A DNA stretch of 64,000 bases, taken from NCBI GenBank assembly GCA_027854065.1, contig JAQGEF010000010.1:93697-157696 (forward strand), written 5' to 3'. The notes below the pieces were generated by a model. That model was not told the DNA's origin. It was given only the letters and a program-made list of their open reading frames with translations, and ran no database searches. The stretch's first letter is position 1; every line of letters begins with the position of its first letter. The translations under genes were made by a program, and so were the position numbers. This stretch comes from Polluticaenibacter yanchengensis (GTDB taxonomy: Bacteria > Bacteroidota > Bacteroidia > Chitinophagales > Chitinophagaceae). Of this stretch, positions 53,544 through 63,881 are shown in pieces.

Positions 53544-55976
53544 ATGATGAAACTAATTCTAACTACTACACTCACACTTACGTCATTGTTCGCTTTGGCA
53601 CAAGCTAATATAACAGGCAAGGTAGCCGGCTCGTCCGCTAAAGTAGAAGCAGCGACTATTACACTTCACACACGCAATAATGCCATTGCAAAAACAGCGG
53701 TGACAGATAGTTTAGGCGCTTATAAGATTCTTAATGTCAACAGCGGCACCTACTACATCCTGGTATCGGCTATCGGTTACCAGGAACTGAAAACGGATTC
53801 AATAGTTGTGAAATCAGAAGATATAAACCTGCCGGTATTGCAGTTGAAACCTACAGACGGTACCAGCCTGGAAGGGGTGGTGGTAACTGTAAAGAAACCA
53901 TTGATAGAGACAAAAGTTGACAGAACTATTTTAAATGTGGATGCGTTAGTATCTACAGCAAGTAACACAGCACTAGAAGTGCTTGAAAAGACACCTGGTG
54001 TATCTGTAGATAAAGATGGTAACATTAGCATAAAAGGCAACCAGGGGGCATTGGTTTTAATAGACGATAAGCCAACTTATATGTCCAGCCAGGATTTAGC
54101 AAACTACTTAAAAAGTATTCCTGCCACACAGCTGGAAACTGTAGAGCTGATGACGCAGCCATCTGCCAAATACGATGCTAGCGGAACAGCTGGTATTATT
54201 AATATCAGAACTAAGAAAATTAAGATTCGTGGCTTTAATGGTAATGTAAGTTTAAGCGCCATTCAAGGAGTTTATTTCAAGAACAGACACAGCTTAAATC
54301 TGAACTATCGCCATGATAAAATAAATGCGTTTTTGTCTTATGGCTATAACCATAACAACAGTTTTAACGAATTATCATTGAATAGAAAGTTCTATAAATC
54401 ATCCGATGTAGTAAGTGGTGTATTTGACCAAAGTTCTTTTTCTAAAACACTCGGCAGGGGACATAATATAAAATACGGCTTAGACTTTTATGCCACCAAA
54501 AAAACAACATTAGGAATAGTTGTTACTCAAAATTTAGGCAACGATAAAACCAAAACCAATAGCAAAACAAACATATTAGATGGGGGAACAACCATTGACT
54601 CTATAAACCGTGCAAGCACAGCCGATAACAGAGAGAAAAACCAATTAGGAATAAACTTTAACGTAAAACAGGATTTTAAAAAGAAAGGACATTTTATAAC
54701 TGCAGATCTCGATTACTTACGTTACAAAGGTGATGGCAGACAAGATGTGGTTAACTCACTTACCGATTTAGATGGCAATTTATTAAATCCTGCGTTGCTG
54801 TTAAAAGGCAATATGCCTAGCTTAATAAATATTTACTCAGCAAAAGTAGATTACACATACCCGGTAAGTGCAAAAGGAAAGTTGGAAGCAGGGGGTAAAA
54901 TAAGTGCGGTAGAAACGGACAATGATGCGCAGTACAAAGTATTTGATAATACCTGGAAAGTAGATCCTTCAAGAACGGCGCACTTTTTATACGATGAAAA
55001 TATCAACGCGGCTTATGTCAATTATAGCCACCAGATCAATGACAAATGGGGTTTCCAAACCGGCTTAAGAATGGAAAATACTGTCAGCAAAGGCAATGTG
55101 AAAACAACCGGAGAAACATTTAAAAAGAATTATACACAGTTGTTCCCGACAGCTTACCTGTCGCATAAATTGAATGATAAAAACACGATGTCACTTAATT
55201 TTGGCCGTAGGATCAACCGTCCGAGTTACCAGTCATTAAATCCGTTTATTTATATTTTAGATAAATATACTTATAACCAGGGTAATCCATATTTAACGCC
55301 GGAATTCACCAATAATTTCGAATTACAGCATACTTACAAAGGAGTTTTAACAACAACCTTAAACTATGGATTAACCACAGATATCATAAACGAGATATTA
55401 AAACAGGATGATGAAACAAAAGTAACATTCCAGACCAAAGAAAATATTGCAAAACGCAAAACTTATGGTGTATCGGTTAGTTACAACAACAGTGTAACAC
55501 CTTGGTATTATGTGTCAGTATTTTTAAACTTAAATCATAGCATTTATAATGGTATTGTAAACAACAAAGACCTGGAAGTAAGTGCTACTAAGTTCAACTA
55601 CTATATCAACAACCAGTTCAGGTTTAAAAAAGGCTGGAGTGGTGAGATTAATAGCTTTTACCAAACCAGGGGTCTGGAAGGAGGTATCATTGTAACACAT
55701 GGCATGGGGAATTTAAACTTTGCTGTGGGCAAGCAAATACTTAAAAATATGGGTAGCATTAAGCTGAGCTTAAATGATCCGTTCGACTTCATGCGCTTCA
55801 GAGGTACTACTAAATTCGATAATATCGATTTAGGTATCAGGAGTAATTGGGATAACAGCACCGTTGGTTTAACCTTCAGTTACCGCTTTGGTAAGCCAAT
55901 CAAAAACAATCCTGCACCGCGTAAAACCGGTGGTGTCAATGACGAGATAAACAGGATATCTTCCGGCAGCAATTAA
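53544..55976 (+). CDS. Outer membrane beta-barrel protein, TonB-receptor-like (2)
   Basis: 810 aa from ATG 53544; an earlier in-frame ATG exists 48 bp upstream, but the signal peptide begins with MMKLILTTTLTLTSLFALAQ. A carboxypeptidase-regulatory-like domain (~22-105), then a plug-like region (VLEKTPGVSVDKDGNISIKG, VLIDDKPTYMSS, GIINIRTKK) and a long barrel with LNFGRRINRPSYQSLNPF, ending in a basic tail. It has the same order and motifs as the 796-aa protein at 48868, so the two are paralogues. Its role in uptake is likely but the cargo is unknown. Confidence 0.9.
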   Translation: MMKLILTTTLTLTSLFALAQANITGKVAGSSAKVEAATITLHTRNNAIAKTAVTDSLGAYKILNVNSGTYYILVSAIGYQELKTDSIVVKSEDINLPVLQLKPTDGTSLEGVVVTVKKPLIETKVDRTILNVDALVSTASNTALEVLEKTPGVSVDKDGNISIKGNQGALVLIDDKPTYMSSQDLANYLKSIPATQLETVELMTQPSAKYDASGTAGIINIRTKKIKIRGFNGNVSLSAIQGVYFKNRHSLNLNYRHDKINAFLSYGYNHNNSFNELSLNRKFYKSSDVVSGVFDQSSFSKTLGRGHNIKYGLDFYATKKTTLGIVVTQNLGNDKTKTNSKTNILDGGTTIDSINRASTADNREKNQLGINFNVKQDFKKKGHFITADLDYLRYKGDGRQDVVNSLTDLDGNLLNPALLLKGNMPSLINIYSAKVDYTYPVSAKGKLEAGGKISAVETDNDAQYKVFDNTWKVDPSRTAHFLYDENINAAYVNYSHQINDKWGFQTGLRMENTVSKGNVKTTGETFKKNYTQLFPTAYLSHKLNDKNTMSLNFGRRINRPSYQSLNPFIYILDKYTYNQGNPYLTPEFTNNFELQHTYKGVLTTTLNYGLTTDIINEILKQDDETKVTFQTKENIAKRKTYGVSVSYNNSVTPWYYVSVFLNLNHSIYNGIVNNKDLEVSATKFNYYINNQFRFKKGWSGEINSFYQTRGLEGGIIVTHGMGNLNFAVGKQILKNMGSIKLSLNDPFDFMRFRGTTKFDNIDLGIRSNWDNSTVGLTFSYRFGKPIKNNPAPRKTGGVNDEINRISSGSN

Positions 55977-56018
55977 TATTAAAAAGATATAAATCCCCTT
56001 ACACAAATCAAACAATTT

Positions 56019-56049
56019 AAGCAGAGTCAATGTTATATTGATTTTGCTT
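56019..56049 (+). terminator. Terminator of the second barrel gene
   Basis: AAGCAGAGTCAAT / ATTGATTTTGCTT stem (two G-U pairs) with a 5-base loop and a T-run, 43 bp past the stop. Confidence 0.8.
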
Positions 56050-56282
56050 TTTTGTTTACAGGAGCATAAATTTAACAATCATAGATATTATTAGGTCTTT
56101 AATAATTGCTCTCGCATTTTGCTGTATCAGTTTTTCTTTCGCCCCATTGCTGCTATTTAACAATCCGGTGTCATAAAATTCTGGCATTTTCTTTATCAGT
56201 TATGCGTACTTTTCTTTAATGTGACTTTAATCTGCTATTTTTACTTTAATAAAGGAATTGATTAAGATTAAGCACATAAGTT

Positions 56283-57710
56283 ATGGCACACGAAGCTATT
56301 TCTATTTTTGACATGTTTAAAATTGGTGTAGGGCCAAGCAGCAGCCATACATTAGGGCCCTGGCGTGCCGCAGAACAGTTTGTAAAAACATTGGCAGCGC
56401 AGGGACAGTTAAGCAAGGTAATCTCTTTAGAGGTCTTGCTGTATGGTTCGTTGGCCAAAACCGGGAAAGGACATGGTACGGATATAGCAGTTTTAATGGG
56501 ATTGTGTAATGAAGATCCGGAAACGATAGATGTAAACAGTATAACACCTAAAGTAAACACCATCAATCATCAAAAAGTATTATTGCTGGGCGGTACACAA
56601 ACAGTGAGTTTTGACCCGGCAGTTAATATCCAGTTTTTATTTTCCGAATCATTACCCTTTCATCCAAATGCACTCACATTTTTGGTAACCCTTGAGGGAG
56701 ATGTCAATATATCTGAAACTTACTATTCTGTTGGCGGAGGGTTTGTGGTACAAGAGTATGCACAAAAAATAACAGATAAAAAAGCCGTAGAGTTACCCTT
56801 TCCGATCAATACAGGCAATGATCTGTTGCACTGGTGCATGAAAGGTCTGACCATACATGAAGTTGTTTTGGAAAATGAAGCAGCCTGGCGCAGTGAGTCA
56901 GAAACAAAGGCCGGTATATGGCGGATATGGGAAACTATGCGCGATTGCACTTATCGCGGATGTCATACAAGCGGCTATCTGCCTGGAGGGCTGAATGTTA
57001 AACGCAGAGCTTACGATTTAAATAAGAAACTATTGAAGGGAAAAACCTATAGTAACTTTGATGAATGGATCGCTGCAATAAGAGAAGGCGGTAATTCATT
57101 TAAATATATTTTAGATTGGGTAAGTTGTTTTGCATTAGCAGTGAATGAGGAAAATGCCAGTTTTGGCAGGGTAGTAACCGCTCCAACCAATGGCGCATCG
57201 GGTGTGATTCCTGCGGTCATTATGTACTATATCATTTTTGCAGATGGTTACACCCCATTGCAAATAGAGAACTTCTTACTCACAGCATCAGAAATAGGTA
57301 GTATATTCAAAAAAGGTGCAACCATTTCAGCAGCCATGGGTGGTTGCCAGGCAGAGATTGGCGTAAGCAGTGCGATGGCTGCTGCGGCACTTACCGAAAG
57401 TTTGGGAGGTACACAAAAGCAAGCCATAATGGCTTCCGAAATCGCTATGGAACATCATCTGGGATTGACCTGCGATCCCATTGGTGGCCTGGTGCAGGTG
57501 CCATGTATAGAGCGGAATACCATGGGGGCCATTAAAGCCATCACTGCCTGTCAGCTCGCATTGCAAAGCACCCCGGATTTCGGTATTGTGAGTCTCGATA
57601 AAGTAATAAAAACAATGTGGGAAACTGCGTTAGATATGAATAGCAAATACAAGGAAACTTCTGATGGTGGTTTGGCAACTAACATTCCAATCAGCCTTGC
57701 AGATTGTTAA
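56283..57710 (+). CDS. sdaA: L-serine ammonia-lyase (iron-sulfur type)
   Basis: 475 aa, single-chain form with fused beta and alpha domains. It converts L-serine to pyruvate and ammonia in the cytoplasm. The N-terminal domain has [19 protein letters not shown] (residues ~7-25). The C-terminal domain has the iron-sulfur cysteine phrases [39 protein letters not shown], and [14 protein letters not shown]. The length fits the family. A stem-loop terminator follows. RidA (41776), which removes the enamine by-product of PLP-type dehydratases, is in the same window but not linked. Confidence 0.96.
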   Translation: MAHEAISIFDMFKIGVGPSSSHTLGPWRAAEQFVKTLAAQGQLSKVISLEVLLYGSLAKTGKGHGTDIAVLMGLCNEDPETIDVNSITPKVNTINHQKVLLLGGTQTVSFDPAVNIQFLFSESLPFHPNALTFLVTLEGDVNISETYYSVGGGFVVQEYAQKITDKKAVELPFPINTGNDLLHWCMKGLTIHEVVLENEAAWRSESETKAGIWRIWETMRDCTYRGCHTSGYLPGGLNVKRRAYDLNKKLLKGKTYSNFDEWIAAIREGGNSFKYILDWVSCFALAVNEENASFGRVVTAPTNGASGVIPAVIMYYIIFADGYTPLQIENFLLTASEIGSIFKKGATISAAMGGCQAEIGVSSAMAAAALTESLGGTQKQAIMASEIAMEHHLGLTCDPIGGLVQVPCIERNTMGAIKAITACQLALQSTPDFGIVSLDKVIKTMWETALDMNSKYKETSDGGLATNIPISLADC

Positions 57711-57726
57711 CTGGTCATTGTCATCA

Positions 57727-57785
57727 ATACAAAAAGCTGACTTAAATTGAAAGTACCTTCTTTCTCTTAAACCAGCTTTTTGTAT
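57727..57785 (+). terminator. sdaA terminator
   Basis: ATACAAAAAGCTG / CAGCTTTTTGTAT perfect 13-bp stem with a long 33-base loop, 16 bp beyond the stop. Confidence 0.7.
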
Positions 57786-57973
57786 ATAGCTGTTATTAAA
57801 GTAAAGTTACAATATAGTACGATTATAGCTGTTCATAGAATTCTGTAACGGCTATAACATGATTTTATAGTCAATAGTATCAATACTGTTTATTATAAAA
57901 ATCGGGTATGTAACTCCGTAATTACCCATCATAATAAATATTCAAAACAGTCCACCGTACCTGCTAAAAACAC

Positions 57974-60900
57974 TTATTCAAAGCTTTCCAGCCAGACACT
58001 TCCCGCCAGACCGGCATTTTCCAATGGACGGTTTGCCAAGCGGAAAGGCGCGAATGTCGTTGTTACCCGCTTTTCTTTCGGTAAATTTTCATCCCCGATC
58101 AAACGATTATGCCAGGTATTGGTCACCAGGATTTCTATTTTGTTTTTACCGCTTTTAATAGCTTTAGTCACATCTAATGAATAAGGATAGGTCCACAACG
58201 TACCACAATCGATACCATTAATTCTTACAGTAGCTGTATTGTAAATTTCACTGAAATTCAATACCAGTTTTTGGTTAGCTTTTTTCTTAAAGTTGGCAGT
58301 AGTAGTATAGGAAGCAGTACCGGAATAATAAGCAATACTACTGTCTGTATTCATATTCCAGGTCGTTAGTTGTTTAGATGTTACCGTTTTTTCAGGTCCG
58401 CCCAAGTCTTTATCAAAGCGTACCTGCCATTTGCCATTTACGGGAGTTTTAGCAACCAGTTTTATATTCTCTTTTATCGTTAGCATTTCAGTATCCGTAA
58501 GTATGATAAATAATGCCTGGTAGGGTGCTAACCAGATGTCAGCTTGCGTTCTGTTATCTTTAACAGTAACAGGAAGGTTAGAGTATTGGTTACTTACTGC
58601 ATCGTATAAATAAATGTATTTATTGGAGGCTCTTAATGAGACCGTTGCGGATTTAGTTTTATCAACCTGGTTGCTGATGAAATAAATATCTGTACCATCA
58701 GCCGATTTGTGCGTGTAGGTGATTTCATTGTCTGTATTTGCGGCAATATTTTTGTCTGTAATAACAATATCCCTTGTAATGTCTAAAACATCCAGGTTAG
58801 ATATTTCTATAGGCCCCTTTATTACAAGCCCGCTGCCAATATTTTTCACAAAAACAGAGTTGCCATTGCCATCCGCCACTTTAGTAAATATACCCTCCGA
58901 TAATTTATTGTAAATATTTTTTACGATGATATCATCCTCTTTAAAATTACCCAACCCTGTCGAAGCTGTCCATGGGGTATTGATCACTACTTTTGCACCT
59001 GCGTTTATCAGGTCCCAGATCTTTAAAGCAGATTTAGGGTCCAGCAAATGATTGTTGGATAACAATTGAGATTTGGCAGGTAATACCAGTATTTTATAAC
59101 GGGCACCACCAGGCAAAACGATTTCCCCATTTTCCACTTTCGCTAAGTTGATTAATGCATCCGGGTTAATGCAATCGTATTGGTAACCATTCAGGATATT
59201 GTTCCATTGATGAGGCAGTGGCGAATTGGCAGCATTGAAAACGCCCACAGGAATCTCCGCCATTGGCTGGTCTTTATTCTCCAGCCTGGTTCTTTCACGC
59301 ACTACTTTTTCTTTACCCATCAAACCAGGGAAAGTGGTAACCAGCCTGTCTGGCAATATAGAACGCCTTGGCAGGTCGTCACCTGTAAAAACAGCAATAT
59401 CGGCAACAGGCCTCCCTTTCTGCAGCCATCTTTGGCTGTTGGTAGCATAATCTACCCAGGCCTTTCCACCATTATCCCACCAGGTTTGGTCACGCTGGAA
59501 CAATAAGCCAACACCATCCAGCGTCATACCGGGCTTTTTATTCACCCAGGGGTTATGAGTAAACACATGATATACCAGCCGGTTAATGCCAAAAGCATAG
59601 TTGCGGTCCTGCACATGTTTCAATATGCCCGGATGTTCATTCCAGAGCATCCTTACAGTAGTAAACGCTTCCGCCTGCACAATAGGTTTGCCATACACAT
59701 GAGCCGCGTTTATCGCATCAGCTATATCGTTAGGCTTATCATGTGTAGGGCTGTTGTACCAGAATTCGCTCATTGGAACGTCCACCTTGCTATAGTGCAG
59801 CATGCCATCACCTAACATCGTTGGGGCAACGCTTTCCGCTGTAAATACATAACCGTTACTGTGCGCAATGTTTCGCAGTGTTACAAAGAATTTGTCATTC
59901 ACCAGTTCAGTAATTGTTTGGCGGATATCATATAAATAACGCTCCGATTCATCAATACTTTTAACAGGGATACCAGCCATTGCCGGCAAATATTTTAAAG
60001 GGTCATATTGTCTTCTTTTAATAAACTCCGCTCTGAATTGACTGCTCCAGTTTTGGCTGCCGCATTCCCAGCTGTCAATATAAAAAAACTTCAGCACATC
60101 GTGGGCCAGCTCAGGTCCCATTTGTTTAACAGCTTCACCGTACCAATGTTCATATTGCATTTTAACGGCATCAGCATTAAACTTGTCAGACTCCAGGCCA
60201 ATGCCACCACCGCCTGTAGCATTGGTATGCCCGGTAGAAGTATGAGCGAAATGCATAATGGTCCAGTTACCCGAAGGAGCATTCCAGCTAAGCTCTCCGT
60301 TACTGTTCACATACTTTGTAATATCAATCATTTTAGCAGGATCGATGCACCATTCATTACTGATTTTTTCGTTCGGCGTTCTTGGGGACTGGCGCCACAC
60401 ATAGCCAGCTTTACCTTCGTACTGATCTATTCTGGCAGCACTGCTAAGCGTCAGGTTTACGATCTTAAGATTAGGGCGCCATTTGGCATTATCCAGGTCT
60501 TCAGAACCAGGTTCAGTCCCTTCACGGTTAAATACGAACCTGAAGTATTTAGCGGTAGTAGGTACAATACTATAAGTAAAGTCTGCATCCGTATCCTGCC
60601 AGCCAGCACGTGGCGCCTCCAGTTGTTCTACATTCGTAAAACGAACACCATCATCACTTTTCTGTACCAATAGTTTCTGTGCCTGGTAGTTATTGCCATT
60701 GGTAGCAATAAAGATACTGCGACATAAAAAAGGCTCTTTAAAACTATATTGAATCCAGGTAGGCTTATTACTTTTAAAGCTCTCTTTGGTAGTTTTATGC
60801 ACCAGGAAATCAGCGTTTTCACCACTCTCTGTGGTAATCACCGGGTTAATAGAATAAGTACTTTGAGTATATCCGTTTGGCGTAGGAAAAGCCAGGACCG

Positions 60901-61387
60901 CAATACGTTTACTGTAGCCTTTATAAGTTTCTGTTTGTGGAATCTTAAAGTTTAGTTTTTTATTGCCCGCTACTACAGTATCAGCAAAAACAACTTTTTG
61001 CATACTCATTTCAGGCGTAATCCACGGACCACCACCCAGGGCAAATCCATCACTGAAGTGAAAACCCATTTGTAAGCCAATCCGCTTAGCCTCACTCATA
61101 GAAAATTTTACCATTGCCCAAAATTCAGGCGTTAATTGGCGTACTTGTTTATCTTTAGGAATACCTGCTGTTGTATCCCTCACTGCTACCAAAAATGCAC
61201 CACCAATACCATTGCGTTTCATTGCTTCCAGGTCTGCGGTTATTCCTTCCTTACTTACAGCCGCCTTCACCCAATACCATAAAACCCAGGGCTTTTCTGC
61301 ATTTTCAGGCATTAACACTTTTTCAAACTGTGCATTTACTGTTCCAAAATTTAATAGCAATAATAGACTAAAAAAATACTTTATCAT
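57974..61387 (-). CDS. GH106-type alpha-L-rhamnosidase
   Basis: 1137 aa from ATG 61387 (TTG two codons upstream not favoured), with a signal peptide ending FGTVNAQ. The N-terminal (beta/alpha) region starts with KPWVLWYWVKAAVSKEGITA, LEAMKRNGIGGAFLVAV and GLQMGFHFSDGFALGGGPW, a pattern I associate with GH106. Conserved acidic positions in the middle (DSWECGSQNW; FTAESVAP) may be catalytic, but I cannot align them. The C-terminal ~150 residues form a galactose-binding-like beta-sandwich (IYNTATVRINGIDCGTLWTY, KIEILVTNTWHNRLIGDE). It would release L-rhamnose from plant pectin (rhamnogalacturonan) or similar glycans, probably in the periplasm. No SusC/SusD neighbours it, so it is not part of a complete polysaccharide utilisation locus here. 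Confidence 0.85.
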   Translation of the reverse strand: MIKYFFSLLLLLNFGTVNAQFEKVLMPENAEKPWVLWYWVKAAVSKEGITADLEAMKRNGIGGAFLVAVRDTTAGIPKDKQVRQLTPEFWAMVKFSMSEAKRIGLQMGFHFSDGFALGGGPWITPEMSMQKVVFADTVVAGNKKLNFKIPQTETYKGYSKRIAVLAFPTPNGYTQSTYSINPVITTESGENADFLVHKTTKESFKSNKPTWIQYSFKEPFLCRSIFIATNGNNYQAQKLLVQKSDDGVRFTNVEQLEAPRAGWQDTDADFTYSIVPTTAKYFRFVFNREGTEPGSEDLDNAKWRPNLKIVNLTLSSAARIDQYEGKAGYVWRQSPRTPNEKISNEWCIDPAKMIDITKYVNSNGELSWNAPSGNWTIMHFAHTSTGHTNATGGGGIGLESDKFNADAVKMQYEHWYGEAVKQMGPELAHDVLKFFYIDSWECGSQNWSSQFRAEFIKRRQYDPLKYLPAMAGIPVKSIDESERYLYDIRQTITELVNDKFFVTLRNIAHSNGYVFTAESVAPTMLGDGMLHYSKVDVPMSEFWYNSPTHDKPNDIADAINAAHVYGKPIVQAEAFTTVRMLWNEHPGILKHVQDRNYAFGINRLVYHVFTHNPWVNKKPGMTLDGVGLLFQRDQTWWDNGGKAWVDYATNSQRWLQKGRPVADIAVFTGDDLPRRSILPDRLVTTFPGLMGKEKVVRERTRLENKDQPMAEIPVGVFNAANSPLPHQWNNILNGYQYDCINPDALINLAKVENGEIVLPGGARYKILVLPAKSQLLSNNHLLDPKSALKIWDLINAGAKVVINTPWTASTGLGNFKEDDIIVKNIYNKLSEGIFTKVADGNGNSVFVKNIGSGLVIKGPIEISNLDVLDITRDIVITDKNIAANTDNEITYTHKSADGTDIYFISNQVDKTKSATVSLRASNKYIYLYDAVSNQYSNLPVTVKDNRTQADIWLAPYQALFIILTDTEMLTIKENIKLVAKTPVNGKWQVRFDKDLGGPEKTVTSKQLTTWNMNTDSSIAYYSGTASYTTTANFKKKANQKLVLNFSEIYNTATVRINGIDCGTLWTYPYSLDVTKAIKSGKNKIEILVTNTWHNRLIGDENLPKEKRVTTTFAPFRLANRPLENAGLAGSVWLESFE

Positions 61388-61825
61388 GTACAAGCTTTTA
61401 TGTTCCTTTTACCTAAATCCGGCAATTCTATTAAAATATACCAAACAGTCTGGCAAACATTCCAAAAATAGTAATAAATAACAGTGATACTGTCATGTGC
61501 AGTAGCAGGTAGGAATATATGAATGTAATATCGTAACATGATTAAGATAACAAGATGAATGAACAATTAATTGCCCGGTGAAAGCAATATGAATAAGTGC
61601 CATTACATAGACCTGTATCGTCCAGAAAAAAGTAATTATCTTCAAATTATAACATAGCCTGTTTATAATAACGCAAGTACTATAAATCGCGTATCATTAA
61701 TACAGTTTCTAAAATTTCAACAGGAATATAAATTTTTTGCAGTTTTTTACATTACTAAAGAATAATAAAGCATTTTTCAATTATTTTAATAAATTGCACA
61801 CTCAATAAAATTAATAAATACCATT
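61388..61825. other. Divergent gene-free region
   Basis: 438 bp, very AT-rich, between the divergent rhamnosidase and phosphorylase genes; it should hold promoters for both. On the minus strand 61470-61463 reads TATTTTTG, an exact -7 match for the rhamnosidase, without a clear -33. A short palindrome ACAGT-GAT-ACTGT is at 61481-61493. Confidence 0.45.
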
Positions 61826-63478
61826 ATGTTCAATAATTTTAGTGTACCGTATGAAGTAAATCCTAAATACAGTAAGAAAGTCGCTTATTTTAGTATGGAG
61901 TACGCTATACATCAACCACTAAAAATATACAGTGGAGGTTTAGGTTTCTTATCCGGTTCACATGTCAGAAGTGCTTATGAGTTAAAGCAAAATTTAATAG
62001 GTATAGGTATTTTGTGGAAATATGGTTATTACGACCAGGCACGTAACCAGGACCAGACTTTACAGGTACAGTGGAATGAAAAACGGTATAATTTTTTACA
62101 GGATACCGGTATAAAGTTTCAAATAACCATACACGATGCACCGGTTTGGGTGAAAGTATGGTACTTAAAACCGGAAATATTTTTATCGGCCCCATTATTT
62201 CTGTTAAGTACAGATTTACCTGAAAATGACTATATCTCACAAACAATTACCCATCGATTATACGATAGCAATGTAGCAACTAAAATTGCGCAGTTCATGT
62301 TATTAGGTATTGGCGGAGCCAAGCTATTGGATATATTAAACTTCAATCCTGAAGTGTATCATTTAAATGAAGCACATGCCGTAAGTAGCGTGTTTTATTT
62401 ATACAATAAATTCGGAAGTAAAGAAGAAGTAAAAAAACGCCTCGTATTTACAACACATACACCGGAAGAAGCCGGCAATGAAAAGCATGATTTCGGAATG
62501 TGTTACCGCATGGGTTATTTCAGCGGATTGCCGGAAAGTAAAGTAAGAGAACTTATAGGTTCCAATGATAATTTATTAAACCATTCCCTGGTAGCGTTAC
62601 GTTTTGCCCGTAAAGCCAATGGGGTGAGTCAGCTACATGGCGAAGTAAGCCGTAAAATGTGGTATCATTACGAAGGCGTTTGTGAAATAGCAGCCATCAC
62701 CAATGCGCAAAACTGGCGTTACTGGGCGGATAAGCATTTGTACCGCTTTAAAGATGAAGGAAATGATGTGGGCTTTGACGATAGAAAGCGTCACCTTAAG
62801 AAACGTGCGTTAGATATTGTAGCGGATCAGACCGGTAAATTATATAATCCTGATGTATTTACGATTGTTTGGGCACGTCGTTTTGCCGGATATAAACGCG
62901 CAGACCTAATTACAAGAGACCGCGAAAGATTTGAACGTTTATTAAATAATACCAAATACCAGGTCCAAATAGTCTGGGCAGGAAAACCATATCCATTGGA
63001 TAATACCGCTATCAACGATTTTAATCATCTGGTACATTTAAGTAAGAATTACTCTAATATCGCTGTTTGCACAGGCTATGAGCTTACCCTTAGTAAGCGG
63101 TTGAAGCAAGCCTCTGATATTTGGTTAAATAATCCTCGTGTACCGCGCGAAGCCAGTGGTACCAGCGGTATGACCGCTTGCATGAACGGAGCAGTTAACT
63201 TAAGTACAAATGATGGCTGGATTCCGGAGTTTATTCAGCATGGCCATAATGGATTTGTAGTGCCGACTCCTCCTTATGAAAGTATGACTACAGAAATGCA
63301 GGATGCTTATGACCTGGATAAAATATACGATATTTTAGAGCATGAAATATTACCGATTTACTATGACCAGCCGGATGTGTGGCGTGAAATAGTAAAAAAT
63401 GGAATGAATGATGTGCGTTACCAGTTTGAAAGTAACCGTATGGCAGATGAGTATTACGAGATCATGTACAATCAATAA
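61826..63478 (+). CDS. glgP: Short alpha-glucan phosphorylase family protein
   Basis: 550 aa, the short form of the glycogen/starch phosphorylase family (usually ~550-860 aa in bacteria). The N-terminal part has VAYFSMEYAIHQPLKIYSGG, GLGFLSGSH and a GIGILWKYGYYDQ phrase. The C-terminal part keeps ARRFAGYKRADLI, like the phosphate-binding lysine/arginine of phosphorylases, and the glycine-rich EASGTSGMTACMNGA. In classical phosphorylases the residue after GTS(N/G)M is the lysine that holds pyridoxal phosphate; here it is Thr450 (codon ACC at 63173-63175). The protein may therefore lack PLP-dependent activity, or the family may use another residue. Cytoplasmic; a terminator follows. Confidence 0.85.
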   Translation: MFNNFSVPYEVNPKYSKKVAYFSMEYAIHQPLKIYSGGLGFLSGSHVRSAYELKQNLIGIGILWKYGYYDQARNQDQTLQVQWNEKRYNFLQDTGIKFQITIHDAPVWVKVWYLKPEIFLSAPLFLLSTDLPENDYISQTITHRLYDSNVATKIAQFMLLGIGGAKLLDILNFNPEVYHLNEAHAVSSVFYLYNKFGSKEEVKKRLVFTTHTPEEAGNEKHDFGMCYRMGYFSGLPESKVRELIGSNDNLLNHSLVALRFARKANGVSQLHGEVSRKMWYHYEGVCEIAAITNAQNWRYWADKHLYRFKDEGNDVGFDDRKRHLKKRALDIVADQTGKLYNPDVFTIVWARRFAGYKRADLITRDRERFERLLNNTKYQVQIVWAGKPYPLDNTAINDFNHLVHLSKNYSNIAVCTGYELTLSKRLKQASDIWLNNPRVPREASGTSGMTACMNGAVNLSTNDGWIPEFIQHGHNGFVVPTPPYESMTTEMQDAYDLDKIYDILEHEILPIYYDQPDVWREIVKNGMNDVRYQFESNRMADEYYEIMYNQ

Positions 63479-63498
63479 TAAATAAGCAATTTTTTAAG

Positions 63499-63528
63499 AA
63501 GCATCTGTCGTAAAGCAGGTGCTTTTTT
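63499..63528 (+). terminator. Terminator of the phosphorylase gene
   Basis: AGCATCTG / CAGGTGCT stem with a T6 run, 21 bp past the stop. Confidence 0.85.
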
Positions 63529-63535
63529 CTTTTTG

Positions 63536-63675
63536 GTGCTATCATCATATTTAATTCTATGGGGCTTCGGTTCGGGCTATTGTGGGCTCGCTGTCGCTCG
63601 GTGCTTTGGCACCGGCTCGTACCTCGCCGCCCTTCATATCCCGCAGCTTTTCGTCGGTATAATATCTATTAATCT
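63536..63675 (+). repeat. Intergenic hairpin repeat, family A copy 3
   Basis: GTGCTATCATCA start, GGGCTCGCTGTCGCTCGGTG core, GGTGC-TTTG-GCACC stem-loop, CATATCCCGCAGC, and a CGGTATAATATCTATT tail. Confidence 0.75.
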
Positions 63676-63756
63676 TTTATAAAAGCACTTACCAGCAAAA
63701 CAAACTAAATGCAACAACAGTCGCCCAATACTCAACCAATCCCCCTTCTGAAGGTT

Positions 63757-63787
63757 CTATCCCCTCCTTGGGAGGGGCAGGGGTGGG
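63757..63787 (+). repeat. C/G-rich short repeat, family B copy 3
   Basis: CTATCCCCTCCTTGGGAGGGG then CAGGGGTGGG, almost the same as 11021-11050, again just after a family A copy region. Confidence 0.65.
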
Positions 63788-63849
63788 TCCCTTAACCTAA
63801 ACGCAAATTCCCGTCCCAAAAATATTTTTCAATAAACTTGTAAAAAAGA

Positions 63850-63881
63850 TTTGCTGGTATGGTTTAAGACAGTTACTTTTG
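63850..63881 (+). promoter_or_regulatory. Consensus Bacteroidota promoter
   Basis: TTTG at 63850-63853, 20 bases, then TACTTTTG at 63874-63881: both elements match the TTTG / TAnnTTTG consensus exactly. A second TTTG lies at 63979-63982, and its -7 partner would fall just beyond the window end. Tandem promoters and a leader without an ORF resemble the start of an rRNA or other stable-RNA operon. Confidence 0.75.
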
